From CAWGMT01 sp963823675 (GTDB lineage Bacteria; Planctomycetota; Planctomycetia; Isosphaerales; Isosphaeraceae), in the NCBI GenBank assembly GCA_963823675.1, contig CAWGMT010000015.1, positions 124,001 to 188,000 of the forward strand: 64,000 bases of DNA, read 5' to 3'. Under the pieces are notes generated by a model. The model was not told where the DNA came from and did not search any database. It saw nothing but the letters and a program-made list of their open reading frames with translations. The translations under genes were made by a program, and so were the position numbers. This document shows, piece after piece, positions 45,679 to 57,089 of this stretch. Positions within the stretch are counted from its first letter, which is position 1. Each line of letters begins with the position of its first letter.

Positions 45679-48078
45679 TCAGGGAAGGCGCATGCTCCCC
45701 GGGCGATCCTCTCCACCGTTCCGCTCCCACACGTCGTACAGAACCGACATCAAATCGGCAGCGAATCGCGGTCCGTCGCAGAGCGGCGACTCAGCCATCT
45801 GGTCCCTGAGCCCGGCGCGCATGGCTGCCAGGCGCGGCAGGTCGTTGGCCAGCGACACGGCCAGTTCCACGTACTCGTCCGCGTCGCGGGCGATCGTCTG
45901 TGTCAGGCCCACACTCGATAAATGCGAGAGCGAATGGCGGCCGGCGAAGGTCTCACTCGGCCAGGTAATCACCGGCACGCCCATCCACAGGGCCTCGCAG
46001 GTGGTCAAGCCGCCGTTATAGGGAAACGGGTCTAGGGCAATGTCGATGCGATGATAATGCGCCAGCGAGTCCGGATGAGGCGACTTGCCGAGAAACTCCA
46101 ACCGGCTCCCATCGATCCCGCCGGCGGCGAACAGGCTCGTCAGGCGGCCAGCCAGCGCGGGCTCGTCCATTCCCTTGTATTTCAGGACCAGCCGGGCTTC
46201 TGGTAGACGGTGCAGAATCCGGGCCCAGACCTCGACAACCCCCGGGCCGATTTTCGCCGGATTATTGATGCTACCGAAAGTCACATAACGCCTCTCTAGC
46301 GCAGGCAGATGTGACACGGGATGCGCGTATGACGGTGGATCATAACACACATAGCCATGCGGCATGCGCAGCACCGGCTCGCAGTAATAGCGCTCGCCGT
46401 CCGGGGGGATTTCATACCGATCGGCCAGAATGTAGTCCATGACTTGCAGCCCGGTCGTGCCGACATAGCCGATCCAACTGATCTGGATCGGTGCCGGCTT
46501 GCGAGCGAAGACCAGCAGTCGGTTGTGAGCCGTGTGGCCGGCGAGGTCGAAAAGGATGTCGATCTCGTCGGCCCGAACCTGCTCGGCGAGCCGCTCGTCG
46601 CTCAGGCCGTTGACGTCACGCCATCCGGTCGCCGCGGCTTGCAGGCGATGACTCAGGTCGTCCTTGATGATGCGGTCGGAGTAACAGATCGTCTCATGTT
46701 GTTCCTGGCGAAGGCTCTCCAAAACGCGGACCAGGAAGAAGCCGACGGGATGTCGCCCCAAATCGGGCGAAATGAAACCCAGACGCGGCGGATCACCCGC
46801 ATCTCGGATTTTCACGGCGCGTTCCTCCGCGCGATACAACGGCACTGCGTGCTGACGGTTGTACCCCGCATGGGCCTCGGCCAGGGACGCGAGCGTGACA
46901 CCTTGACAATAGTGGAGCGTATAAAGCAGATTGCTGTGGGCCACGGCATAGTCTGGCTTCAGCTCCAGCGCCCGGCGATGACAGGCGATCGCCTGGTCCA
47001 GATCGCCTTGGTCCTTGAATGCATTTCCCAGGTTGTTGTAGGCCTCGGCATAGTCCGGCTTCAGCTCGAGCGCCCGGCGATAGCAGGCGAACGCTGCGGG
47101 CAAAAGCCCCTGGTTCTTGTACGCGTTCCCCAGGTTGTTGTGCGCTGCGGCAAGGTCCGGGTTCAGCTCGAGAGCCCGACGGTAGCAGGTGATCGCCTCG
47201 TTCACCCTCCCGAGATCGTGGAGCACCATCCCCAGATGGTACCGGGCTTCGGCAGAGTCGGGCCTGAGTTCCAGTGCCCGGCGGTAATAGCCGATCGCTT
47301 CATCCCGCTTCCCAAGATCGGCCAGGGCGAGACCCAGATTGTTGAGCGCCGTGAGATAGTCAGGCTTGAGCTCCAGTGCCCGGCGGTAGGCGGCGACCGC
47401 TTCATGAATCTGGCCCTGGCTTTTGAGCGCATTGGCCAGGTTGTTGTGGGCCTGGGCATAATCCGGCCGCAGATCCAGTGCGCAGCGATACGACCTGATC
47501 GCTTCGTCCAGGTCTGCAAGATCACCGAGCGCGGTGCCCAGGTTGTAATGCGCCACGGCGTGGTCGGGCTTCAGCTCGACGGCACGCCGGTAGCAAGCGA
47601 TCGCCTCCTCCAGATTCCCCTGGTCCTTGAGCGCCGTGCCCAGGTTACCGAGTGCCTCGGCAAAGTCGGGCTTGAGCTCCATTGCCCGGCGGTAGCAGGC
47701 GACCGCCTCGTCGAGATTCCCCAGGTCCCTGAAGGCATTGCCCAGGTTGTTGATGGCCGCGACGTCGTGGGGCTTGAGTTGCAGCGCACGCTGGAGCACG
47801 GGCACAGCCTCGTCCGGTTTCCCTTGCTCCCTCAAGGCATTACCCAGGTTGGCGTGGGCCTCGGCCCAGTCCGGCCGTAACGTCAGGGCGCGACGGATGC
47901 ACTCAACGGCCAGTTGACGATGACCCGTCTGCGCGTTGACGATGCCGAACAAATGCAAGGCATCGGCATGCGTCGGTTCGGCTACCAGGATCTGGCGGTA
48001 GATCCGCCCGGCAGCCTCGAGCCGGCCCGCTTGATGGTGCTGGAGCGCCGTCGCGAATGCCTGGCCAACTGTTACCAT
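45679..48078 (-). CDS. TPR and SPINDLY-type O-GlcNAc transferase (GT41)
   Basis: ATG 48078 (MVTVGQAFATALQHHQAGRL) is preferred; a TTG five codons upstream lies close to a transposon end. About eleven TPR units cover residues 5-400, with repeats such as DEAVACYRRAMELKPDFAEA. The catalytic part has RLGFISPDLGRHPVGFFLV, IDILFDLAGHTAHNRLLVFA, RKPAPIQISWIGYVGTTGL and DPFPYNGGLTTCEALWMGVP, hallmarks of GT41 transferases that attach sugar to Ser/Thr of proteins. Such proteins are common in planctomycetes. Confidence 0.92.
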   Translation of the reverse strand: MVTVGQAFATALQHHQAGRLEAAGRIYRQILVAEPTHADALHLFGIVNAQTGHRQLAVECIRRALTLRPDWAEAHANLGNALREQGKPDEAVPVLQRALQLKPHDVAAINNLGNAFRDLGNLDEAVACYRRAMELKPDFAEALGNLGTALKDQGNLEEAIACYRRAVELKPDHAVAHYNLGTALGDLADLDEAIRSYRCALDLRPDYAQAHNNLANALKSQGQIHEAVAAYRRALELKPDYLTALNNLGLALADLGKRDEAIGYYRRALELRPDSAEARYHLGMVLHDLGRVNEAITCYRRALELNPDLAAAHNNLGNAYKNQGLLPAAFACYRRALELKPDYAEAYNNLGNAFKDQGDLDQAIACHRRALELKPDYAVAHSNLLYTLHYCQGVTLASLAEAHAGYNRQHAVPLYRAEERAVKIRDAGDPPRLGFISPDLGRHPVGFFLVRVLESLRQEQHETICYSDRIIKDDLSHRLQAAATGWRDVNGLSDERLAEQVRADEIDILFDLAGHTAHNRLLVFARKPAPIQISWIGYVGTTGLQVMDYILADRYEIPPDGERYYCEPVLRMPHGYVCYDPPSYAHPVSHLPALERRYVTFGSINNPAKIGPGVVEVWARILHRLPEARLVLKYKGMDEPALAGRLTSLFAAGGIDGSRLEFLGKSPHPDSLAHYHRIDIALDPFPYNGGLTTCEALWMGVPVITWPSETFAGRHSLSHLSSVGLTQTIARDADEYVELAVSLANDLPRLAAMRAGLRDQMAESPLCDGPRFAADLMSVLYDVWERNGGEDRPGSMRLP

Positions 48079-48099
48079 TGCGGAGGTCGCCAAGTGCTC

Positions 48100-48283
48100 T
48101 AGTACTTTGTCACACTTCTAAATTGGGGTAGATCAACCTGAGTTTGATGCGGGCGTCGTCGATTTTGAACTGCCAATCGGCGCCACGCTGGCGTTCGTTG
48201 CTGTGGCTGTGCCATGCCGTCCTCTTGTCGCGGATCTCCTCTGTCTCCCCAAAGCGACGCCCTTTGACGGTGACAAAGCACTA
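48100..48283 (-). mobile_element. IS630-like remnant with intact terminal inverted repeats
   Basis: The left end TAGTACTTTGTCAC (48100-48113) and the reverse complement of 48270-48283 (TAGTGCTTTGTCAC) match at 13 of 14 bases. TA at both outer ends fits the TA target of IS630/Tc1 elements. Between them on the minus strand, 48110-48272 encodes RRFGETEEIRDKRTAWHSHS, NERQRGADWQFKIDDARIKL and YPNLEV-stop, the C-terminal end of an IS630-type transposase. At 184 bp it is a MITE-sized internal deletion derivative. The right end supplies the stop codon of the enoyl-CoA hydratase gene. Confidence 0.8.
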
Positions 48284-49166
48284 GCTTTGCACCGCGCCAG
48301 ATCGGCGCTGGAAGAACGATATGAGCGCGCCTCGCGTCGCTTCGCTCGCGGCCAGCTCGCTGATCGCTTCAAGGCTAGCCGTGGTCGCGGCTTCGGGGCC
48401 TTGGGCGATGTTGACCGCGACGATCTCGAGGATCTTGAGCTGGGCGTCGGGAAACTCGCCGGGTTGCTCTTCAATGAGTGCGCGACCGCGCTCGCAGGCG
48501 CTTTCCCATGCTTCCCTTGGCCAGGTTCTTTCGGGTGAGGGGCCGGCCGCCACCAGGTCTGCGATTTCCTGCGTGCCTTCCTCGGCAGCCAGCCGGTTGA
48601 CGAATCCCAGCGAACGGGCGAGAAGGTAGCCGAAAGATCGCCCCGACAGCAGCAGCTCGACGGCGTCGTCGGGCCCGATCAGGCGAGGCAGCCGCGTGAT
48701 CGCCCCCCAGCCCGGAATCAAGCCAAGCTGCACTTCGGGGCTGCCGGCTTGAAGCGGGACCGCGGAAGCAAGAGCCACCCGGCGCCGGCATGCCAGGGCC
48801 AGCTCGAGCCCCCCGCCAAGGCAGGCCCCGTGGAGCACCGCGACGGCCGGCACCCTCAGGGCAGCCAGGCGGTCGAAGACGGCCTGTCCTCGCTCGAAAT
48901 AGGCAGCCAGCGCTTCACTGGTCGTACAGCTCAAGATCGTCTTGAGGTCGGCCCCAGCACAGAAGCCGGCCGATTTGGCACTCCGGATCACCAGGCCGCG
49001 CAACGCTGCGCTCCGACTCGGCCTCGATGAGCAAGGCCTCGAGCTCATCGAGCGCGGCTGCGCTCAGTACGTTATGGGATCGTCCGGGCTGGTCGAACCA
49101 CAGCGTGTTGATGCCAAGAGCGCCGCGTTCCCAGCGCCAGGTCGTTTGCGATGTTGCAGAAGACAT
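48281..49166 (-). CDS. Enoyl-CoA hydratase/isomerase family protein (frameshifted)
   Basis: Crotonase fold. The first frame from 49166 has LWFDQPGRSHNVLSAAALDE. The frame changes near 49010 and continues LRGLVIRSAKSAGFCAGADL with the oxyanion-hole AGADL, HGACLGGGLELALACRRRVA and GSPEVQLGLIPGWGAITRLP, all diagnostic. Likely acts in fatty-acid or related acyl-CoA breakdown alongside the acyl-CoA dehydrogenase at 49795. The TAG stop lies in the end of the IS630-like remnant, so the last few residues (AVQS) may derive from the insertion. Confidence 0.85.
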
Positions 49167-49243
49167 GGCCGTCCTCTCGCTGCGGGGTTATGATCGGGCA
49201 ATGGGACATCATCGGGTCAGATACTCTCTCGGGAGCCGTCCGA

Positions 49244-49675
49244 ATGCTGCGCCATCTTGTCAGCAACCTTCTCGCGTTCACGGGCGCAATCGTCGGTGGA
49301 GCGCTGGGATTCTACATCTTCGGCTGGCTGCTTCGCCATGGCTTCTACGGACTGATGATCCCTGGAGCTCTGCTGGGAGGAGGGTGCGGCGTGCTCGCGC
49401 AGCACGCGTCCAACGCGCGAGGAATCGTGTGCGGCGCCGCCGCCGCGGTGTTCGCGCTCTTCACCGAATGGTGGTTCGGGCCGTTCGTTGCCGACCCGAG
49501 CCCCGCGTATTTCCTGGCACACCTGACGAGCCTGACTCCGGTCACCTGGCTCATGACTGTCATTGGAGCGTTCATCGCCTACTGGCTCGCCAGGGACGCC
49601 GGAATCTGGCGCTTTTCGCCGGCGCCGGGCCCAGGCCGTCCGGTCTCGACGAAGGGGCCCGGAGAGGAGGTGTGA
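49244..49675 (+). CDS. Small membrane protein, unknown
   Basis: ATG 49244 encodes 143 residues with four predicted hydrophobic segments: LLAFTGAIVGGALGFYIFGW, GLMIPGALLGGGCGVLAQHA, GIVCGAAAAVFALFTEWWFG and TWLMTVIGAFIAYWLA. The family is not recognised. It lies divergent from the enoyl-CoA hydratase gene and 120 bases before the acyl-CoA dehydrogenase. Confidence 0.6.
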   Translation: MLRHLVSNLLAFTGAIVGGALGFYIFGWLLRHGFYGLMIPGALLGGGCGVLAQHASNARGIVCGAAAAVFALFTEWWFGPFVADPSPAYFLAHLTSLTPVTWLMTVIGAFIAYWLARDAGIWRFSPAPGPGRPVSTKGPGEEV

Positions 49676-49794
49676 ACGGACTGTCTTGACGGGTGTCTAT
49701 TTTTCGCCGGACCGAACGGTACAATCTCTGTGCGAGAGCCGGCAATCACGATTCTCGATGCCAAACGCTCCCATGCGGGAAGGACTCAATCGCC

Positions 49795-51616
49795 ATGTCG
49801 GTATCGACCGATCCAACGAATCGCCCCGCAGCGCAGCCAGATGAAAGTGCGCTTCGGGCGAAGCAGATGGAGCAGGCTGAAGAGCTGCTGTTTTCGGGTC
49901 CTGTATCCAGCGGGTTTGCCAAGGCAATCTTTCGGGGCGAGTTTCACGGCGCGGCGATCTTTCCCTACCCCGAGCTGCCGGAAGACGAGCAAGCGATCGT
50001 CGATGAGGCCGTAGCCGCGGTGGGTGAGTTCGCCGACGCACAGATCGACGCCGCCGCGATCGACCGCGAGGCCGACATCCCGCGCTCGGTGATCGACGGC
50101 CTGGCCAGACTTGGGCGTGCTGGGCATGACGGCGCCGCGGGAATGGGGCGGCCGCGGGTTCTCGCAGATGGGCTACTGCCGGATCATGGAGGTGATCGGC
50201 GGCCATTGCGCATCGACGGCCGTTTTCGTCAATGCGCACCACTCGATCGGCATCCGGGCGCTGGTGCTCTTCGGCACGCCCGAGCAGAAGGCGCGCTGGC
50301 TCCCGCCACTGGCCCGCGGCGAGAAGCTGGCCGCCTTCGCCCTGACCGAGGAGCAGGCCGGCTCCGATGCCAGCAACGTCCAGACCACGGCCCGTCCCTC
50401 TGACGACGGACAGACGTACTTCTTGAATGGCACCAAGCGATACATCACCAACGGCGCCATCGCCGACGTGCTGACGGTGATGGCTCGCACGCCCGACCCG
50501 AAAGGAGGCGACTCCAAGGTCACGGCATTCCTGGTGACGCCCGACCTGCCGGGCTTCGAGGTCGTCGAGGCGCGGATGCCCAAGTGCGGCATCCGTGGGA
50601 CCGCGACGGCCAAGCTGGCCTTCCACGACATGCCGGTGCCCGCGGCCAACATCCTCGGGCCGCTCGGCAAGGGGCTGAAGGTCGCACTGACGGTGCTCGA
50701 CTTTGGCCGGACGACCTTCGGCGCCAGTTGCACGGGGCTGGCCAAGGTCTGCCTGGCGGCGGCCGTCCGCCATGCCGCCAGCCGCCGCCAGTTCGGCCGT
50801 CCGCTCGCCGATCTCGAGCTGATCAAGAAGAAGCTGGCGTACCTGGCGGCCACGGCCTACGCGATGGAGGCGACGACCTATCAGACGGCCGCCCTGATCG
50901 ACCGCGGCGCCGAGGACTACATGCTCGAGACCGCCATCCTCAAGGTCTTCTCGACCGAGGCCCTCTGGCAGGGCGTGTACGAGACGCTTCAGGTCCACGG
51001 CGGCCAGGGCTATTTCACCGACGAGCCCTTCGAGCGGATGATGCGCGACGCGCGAATCAATACGATCGGCGAAGGAGCCAACGAGGTCCTCAAGGCATTC
51101 ATCGCGCTGGTGGGGATGCGCGACATCGGCGAGGGCCTGAAGTCGACGCTCGAAGGCCTGAAGCGGCCGGGCACATTCGTGCCCACTCTCTGGAATTTCA
51201 CCCGCGACCACTTGGGATACCTGGTGCGGATTCCCACCGTGCCGGTGGCCACGCCGATGCTGCGCCCGATCGCCGAGGGGCTGGCCCGCCGCGTCGCGCG
51301 GTTCGGACGGACCGTCGAGGCGATCATCATGGCCAGGCGTGAATCCGTGCTCGACCGGCAGTATATCCAGGAACGAATCGCGGACGCCGCGATCGGCCTG
51401 GTCACCGCAGCCTGCACGCTGTCACGCCTGGACCGGTCACTCTCGCGGAATCGCGCCACGCCGGCCGATCAGTTCGCCGCCGAGCTCTATTTGCGCATGG
51501 CCAGCCGCCGTTTTGATCAGTCATTGGTCGCGCTCCGCAGCCACGACGACCAGTTGACGACTCGTACCGCCCACGCGGTTCTCCAAGCCTACACCGACTA
51601 TCAACCACCGGCTTGA
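49795..51616 (+). CDS. Acyl-CoA dehydrogenase, VLCAD/ACAD9-like length (frameshifted)
   Basis: ATG 49795 (MSVSTDPTNRP). The N-terminal helical domain is in the first frame to about 50112 (SVIDGLARLG), then VLGMTAPREWGGRGFSQMGY continues in the next. FAD-binding AFALTEEQAGSDASNVQTTA, GTKRYITNGAIADVLTVMAR, RRQFGRPLADLELIKKKLAY and QVHGGQGYFTDEPFERMMRD identify the family; GEGANEVLKAFIAL is at the catalytic-region position. About 607 residues with an extra C-terminal domain, as in VLCAD/ACAD9 proteins. It performs the first step of beta-oxidation. Confidence 0.9.
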
Positions 51617-51646
51617 TCACCGATCCCAGAGGATGAACCCAAAGCC

Positions 51647-53832
51647 ATGTCTCCGCATTTTCTTTGCCTGTCCGTCATTGGAGCCATCCTGATCGTGGAA
51701 TGTGCCGAATCAAATGGAGCCCCGGACCGTACGATCCGGGATTACCCCGAGGCGCCGCGGTCAAGCGCCGTCGATAATTATCACGGCGTCCAGGTCGCCG
51801 ATGCCTTTCGTCCGCTCGAAGATCCCGATGCGCCCAGCACCCGCGCCTGGGTCGAGGCCCAGAACAAGCTCACGTTCGGCTTTCTGGGGTCGATCCGAGA
51901 GCGCGCAGTCATTCAACGCCGCTTGACCGAGCTTTGGGACTACGAGAAATATGACACTCCGTCGCACGAGGGCGGTCGCTACTTCTACACCTACAACACC
52001 GGACTTCAGAATCAGAGCGTGCTCTGCACGGCGGACTCGCTCGCGTCGAAGCCCAGAGCCTTGATCGACCCCAACGCGTTCTCCGCGGACGGGACCGTCG
52101 CGCTCTCGGGTGCCGTGGTGAGCAAGGACGGCAAGCGCGTCGCCTACGGGATCGCGGCGGCCGGCTCGGACTGGAATCAGTGGAAAGTGCGCGATGTCGA
52201 GACCGGCGAGGACCTGTCCGACAATCTGAAGTGGATCAAGTTTTCCGAGGCGGCATGGTCCCCGGACAGCGCGGGGTTTTTCTACGGGCGGTTTCCCGAG
52301 CCCAGATCGGGCGACGACTTCAAGGGCGCCAATTACCACCAGAAGGTGTACTACCACCGCCTCGGCACCAATCAAGCCGACGACCAACTGGTCTGGGAGG
52401 ACCCCGAGCATAAAGACTGGCGGGCAGACCCGACCGTCACCGATGACGGCCAGTTCCTGATCTTGACCATCAGCAAGGGGACAGACGAGAAATATCGCGT
52501 CTTGTACCGTCCGCTCGACCGGCCGGATCTCAAGCCGATCCATCTGGTCGGCGAGTTCGACGCCGACTACACCTTCGTCGACAACGACGGCCCGATCTTC
52601 TGGTTCATGACCGACCAGAACGCGCCGCGCGGCAAGGTCGTCGCCATCGACACCCGCAAGCCGCAGCCCGAGAACTGGGTCGAGCTGATTCCGCAGGCAG
52701 CCGAAACTCTCGTCGACGTCGACGTTGTCGCGGACCACTTCGTGGCGACCTATCTCAAGGACGCCTATTCGATCGCACGCGTTTTCGACCTTGCCGGCCG
52801 GCATGTCCGGGACGTCGGGCTCCCGGGCTTCGGCACCGTCGCCGGCTTCCACGGCAAACGGAGCGACCACGAAACGTTTTATTCATTCACCTCGTTCAAT
52901 ACACCCGCGACGATTTATCGCTACGAGGTAGCCGCGGGCAAGACTACGCTTTGGCGCCAGCCCGCGCTCAAATTCGATCCTCGAGACTACTTGACGATGC
53001 AGGTGTTCTACACCAGCAAGGATGGGACCAGGGTCCCAATGTTCTTGAGCCGCAGAAAGGGCCCCAAGCGCGACCTGGTGAACCCAACTCTGTTGTACGG
53101 CTACGGCGGCTTCAAGATCTCGTTGACTCCGTCCTTCAGTCCAGCCGTGCTCGCCTGGATGGAGATGGGCGGCTTGTACGCCCAGCCGAACTTGCGCGGC
53201 GGCGGCGAATATGGTGAAGAGTGGCATCAGGCCGGCACCAAGCTCAAGAAGCAGAACGTCTTTGACGATTTCTGGCGGCCGCCGAATGGCTGATCGCCAA
53301 CGAGTACACCAGCCGTGCCAAGCTCGCCATCGCGGGCGGCTCCAACGGCGGGCTCTTGGTCGGCGCCTGCTTGACCCAGCGTCCCGATCTCTTCGGCGCC
53401 GCGTTGCCGGCCGTCGGGGTCATGGACATGCTCCGGTTCCACAAGTTCACGATCGGCTGGGCCTGGGTCGACGACTATGGCTCATCCGACGACGCCGAGC
53501 AATTCCGGGCGATCTACGCCTACAGCCCGTTACACAACATCAAGCCCGGCACGTGTTATCCGCCGACCCTGATCACGACGGCCGACCATGACGACCGCGT
53601 GGTGCCGGCGCACAGCTTCAAGTTCGCCGCGGCCTTGCAAGCGGCCCAGTCGTGCGACAAGCCGGTCCTGATACGCATCGAAACCAAGGCCGGCCACGGC
53701 GCCGGCAAGCCAACCAGCAAGGTCGTCGAGGAATCCGCCGACAAGTGGGCTTTTCTGGTCAAGGTGCTCCAGATGGATATGAAGCCTCCCCCGAAGAGCC
53801 CGCTCCAGAAGATTCGGAAGCCGGCGGAGTAG
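51647..53832 (+). CDS. Prolyl oligopeptidase family (S9A) peptidase, secreted (frameshifted)
   Basis: ATG 51647 gives a signal peptide (LCLSVIGAILIVECAES). The propeller domain starts YHGVQVADAFRPLEDPDAPS. The catalytic domain has YGYGGFKISLTPSFSPAVLA and NLRGGGEYGEEWHQAG; the frame changes near 53275 and continues to the nucleophile IAGGSNGGLLVGACLTQRPD, the Asp in TTADHDDRVVPAHSF and the His in KAGHGAGKPTSK. All three catalytic residues are present. About 728 residues, normal for S9A. It would cleave short peptides after proline in the periplasm. Confidence 0.92.
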
Positions 53833-53884
53833 AGCAGCTCGCAATCGGGCAGTTAAATGGGTTTCCCCTGTGCGCTGCTCTTGC

Positions 53885-55316
53885 TCACTGCAATTTCATC
53901 CCCGCCTCAAACCGGCACCAAGGGCGGCTCTTGAGATCGCGCAAGAGCCCGCGCATCCATTCGTATTCCGGGTGCTCCTTCAAGAATGGATCGGCCAGGA
54001 AGTCCGATCCATTGTGGCCCATCTGGCTCCAGAAGGCCAAACGGCCGGCGAGAGAACCGTCGGTGACCTTCGAATGAATCGTGCCGCCGGGATAATACGG
54101 CCCCCAATCCCACTCCGGAACTCCCCGCGGCGAGACTTCCACCCGGCCGCAGAGCGTCCGTTCGTTGGGCTCGTTCTTCTGCGCGATCACGTCGATACCA
54201 TCGGTCTGGAACGCCTTGGCGAGATCGAGGCTGATTCCGCCCTTGTGTTGACCCAGGAGCTGCTCCCAGCGCGCCTGCGCGCATTCGGCGACGAATCCTT
54301 CTTGTTCACGTCGAACTTGGTCTCCTCCCGGGTCAATTTGTCGGCGTCGGGAAAGTTGGCGCCGAAGAAACAGCCGTCCTTCGTTTTCCGCACTGAGTGG
54401 TTCAAGAGGCCGAGCTCGAAGAGCGCGATTTCACCCGTCTTGTTGTCGCCGATCAGCCAGTCGTTGGCGTAGCCGCCGTTATTGCCCTCGAGCATGATCT
54501 TCACATATTCGTCGATCGACCGGCCGTATTGCAGCGCCTTGCGCGCCGCGCGAACTCGGGCTTGCCGGCTGGGTCCCATCCCTCGAACTGGGTGATGGTC
54601 GTCTCCGTGACCAGCAGGCCGGCGGCGCTAACGCCAAAGTCGTCGTCGCTGACAATCACACCCGGCAGGCCGTCCATGAGCATGTGAGCACCGCGCTCGG
54701 GCTTGATGTCGAAGATGATGTTCCAGCGGGTTCCCACCACGTAGTTGGTCCACGCGTTATGGCCCATGACGATCCGGCCGCCCTTGGTGTAGCTGCCTGT
54801 CGCGATGAAGGCGCTGCAGTTGCCGGGGGCGTGCGTGGTGGGCGTCTTTCCCTCCTTCTTGTCGAGCCACGGAACGTAGTAGTAAGGCAGCTCTTGATTC
54901 GCATTGAGAGCGACCAAGTCCCAGCGGTCGGCCGCGACTCCGCTGGCCGCGAGCCCCTGAGCGATGCCGTCGATCTCACGTCGATATTCGGGGTCAATCC
55001 CGCTCCAGAGCATTCGCTCGGCAGCCTGGCGGTAAAAGTCCCAGTCGCGCTTGGTCGCCCCTGCGAGGTACGGCTTGATGACTCGGAGCAGGTCGGCGAT
55101 CTCATTGGCGAGCAAATAGCCGTGCTGATACCCGATCTCTTCCGGCGATCCCTCGAGATGGACGTAAATCCAGCCGTGCTTATCGAAGCGATGCGCCTTT
55201 TGGAGCCGCGCGGAATCGGCCGTCGGAACATCACTCGCATGAGCCTCAGCTCCAATTTCGCTCAGGCACGCGACCCCGATCGCGCCGCAAACAAGGGGAA
55301 CAAGAAAGGATCGCAT
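53885..55316 (-). CDS. C45-type peptidase/acyltransferase-like secreted protein (two frame changes)
   Basis: ATG 55316 gives MRSFLVPLVCGAIGVACLSE, a signal peptide. GWIYVHLEGSPEEIGYQHGY LLANE pattern and, near residue 165, GNCSAFIATGSYTKGGRIVM contain the Cys that becomes the N-terminal nucleophile in C45/phospholipase-B-like Ntn hydrolases. GHNAWTNYVVGTRWNIIFDI follows. The frame changes near 54550 (resuming ARAARKALQYGRSIDEYVKI) and near 54297 (resuming FVAECAQARWEQLLGQHKGG). GNNGGYANDWLIGDNKTGEI and NHSVRKTKDGCFFGANFPDA are conserved in the family. The substrate is unknown. Confidence 0.75.
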
Positions 55317-55545
55317 GGTCGCAGCGTCTCCAATCCGATGGCCAGAGGCACGTTCTCGCGATGCGCCCGGGGTGAAGGCATTTCCCGGTCCTAATCTTAA
55401 TCTTGCTCTCAATAGTTCGCATCAGCGCTCCGCCGTCCTAGTTTATAGATGAGAGAGTACCGACTGTGGCAAACGCCATATCAAACGGATGCATGGTTGC
55501 TGGTTGGCGGAGACACGGCCGGGATGTGAGAAGGGGGCGGGGGCG

Positions 55546-57089
55546 ATGAATCCTTCGGTCCGTGTGGTTTGTCGCGGTTGTCTTCGCAGCGTGGAAAAGA
55601 GCAGCGGCGCCAAAGGCTCCGACGCAGGTCGGTGTCCATTTTGCGGCGACCGGCTTGACAGCCGGGCCAGCCAGAGCGACCTTGCGGCTGGATCGGACTG
55701 GATCGCGCCTGTAGGAGCAGGCTCCTCCGCGCGCCGACAGAGATTCGCGAGACGATCGACTGGGTCAAGACGTGGGCTCAGGGCTCAATGGGCTCGCTGG
55801 GGCGGTTTCAGCTTCGGGAGCGAATGGGCGACGGAGGCTTCGGCTCGGTCTTCCGAGCTTACGACCCACGGCTCGACCGGGATGTCGCGGTCAAGATTCT
55901 GAAGCAGTCCAACCCGAGCGAACGGGTGATGGAGCGGTTCTTTCGCGAGGCGCGCGCAGTAGCCCGGCTCGACCACCCCAACATCGTCGCCGTTTACGAT
56001 GCCGGCTTTGACGACGGGCGCTGCTGGGTGGCCTACCAGCTCGTGAGCGGGCGGCCGCTCTGGTGGTATCGTGAGCACCATCCGATGGATGCCGTGACCA
56101 GCGCCCGGATCATCCGGGCGCTGGCCGACGCACTCGACCATTCCCATTACCTCGGCGTCGTCCACCGGGACTTGAAGCCGGCCAATGTGATCGTCGACGA
56201 CCGCGGGCAACCGCGGCTGATCGATTTCGGCCTGGCGCGGCGGTCGGACCTCGAATCGGACCTCACCCGTGACGGTGCAATTCTCGGAACACCGGCATAC
56301 ATGAGCCCCGAGCAGGCCCTCGGGCGCAGCCGGCAGGTCGACGAGCGAACAGACGTCTACAGTCTCGGCGTCATCTTCCACGAGTTGCTGACGGGACAAC
56401 ATCCGGACGAGGCAACCACGACCTCGTCCGACCGGCCCCCGCTGCCCAAGCCGGTCGCAAACGTCCTTCGTGTGGCGCGGCAGGTGCGCACCATCAGTCC
56501 CTCGATTCCGCGGCCGCTACAAGACATCTGCACCAAGGCCATGGCGACCGACCCGAACGCGCGTCATCCGACCGCACGGGCCTTGGCTGATGAGCTCGAC
56601 TCTTGGCTGCGATGTGAGCAACGCCGCAGCAACCGGGCCAGGCTCGCCCTCGCCGGCGCGGCCATGGGCATGAGCCTTGCCGTCGTCGTCTTCGTCGCGA
56701 TCAGATTCGTCGCACCGGCCCTAGCCTTCCGGCCCGAAGTCGCCGCCGAGCGTGCTTCCATCTCGAATGAGCCGAGCACCGAAGGGCCTGAGCCGAGGGT
56801 CGCCCGTGCCACGACTCCTCCCAACGCCGGAAAGTCCGGTGATTCGCCCGAACCCGGCCCTTCGGCAGCGGCAGAGATCCAGCTCATCGGCAGCCGCAAC
56901 ACTGGCAAATATCACCGAGCGTCTTGTCCACAGGTGTCGCAGTTGGCTGAGAACAACCGCGTGCCCCTGGCCAGTTCCGCTCAAGCCGCCGCCGAAAAGT
57001 TTGTGCCTTGCAAGACGTGCAAACCACCCGTCTCGGTACCCGTACCTACCCAGTTTAACGCATCGCCCGATTTAAACAAGAAACGCTGA
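55546..57089 (+). CDS. Ser/Thr kinase with N-terminal zinc ribbon and extracytoplasmic Cys-rich tail (frameshifted)
   Basis: ATG 55546 starts MNPSVRVVCRGCLRSVEKSS and GRCPFCGDRL, a two-CxxC zinc ribbon. The frame changes near 55730, after which EIRETIDWVKTWAQGSMGSL leads to the kinase domain: LGRFQLRERMGDGGFGSVFR, VAVKILK, GVVHRDLKPANVIVDD, RLIDFGLARRS and GTPAYMSPEQALG. A membrane helix (ALAGAAMGMSLAVVVFVAIR) follows near residue 380. The C-terminal tail has GSRNTGKYHRASCPQVSQLA, NNRVPLASSAQAA and FVPCKTCKPP, similar to the Ada-type zinc-binding motif (YHRxSC ... PCxxC). The tail should lie outside the cytoplasm. Confidence 0.8.
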
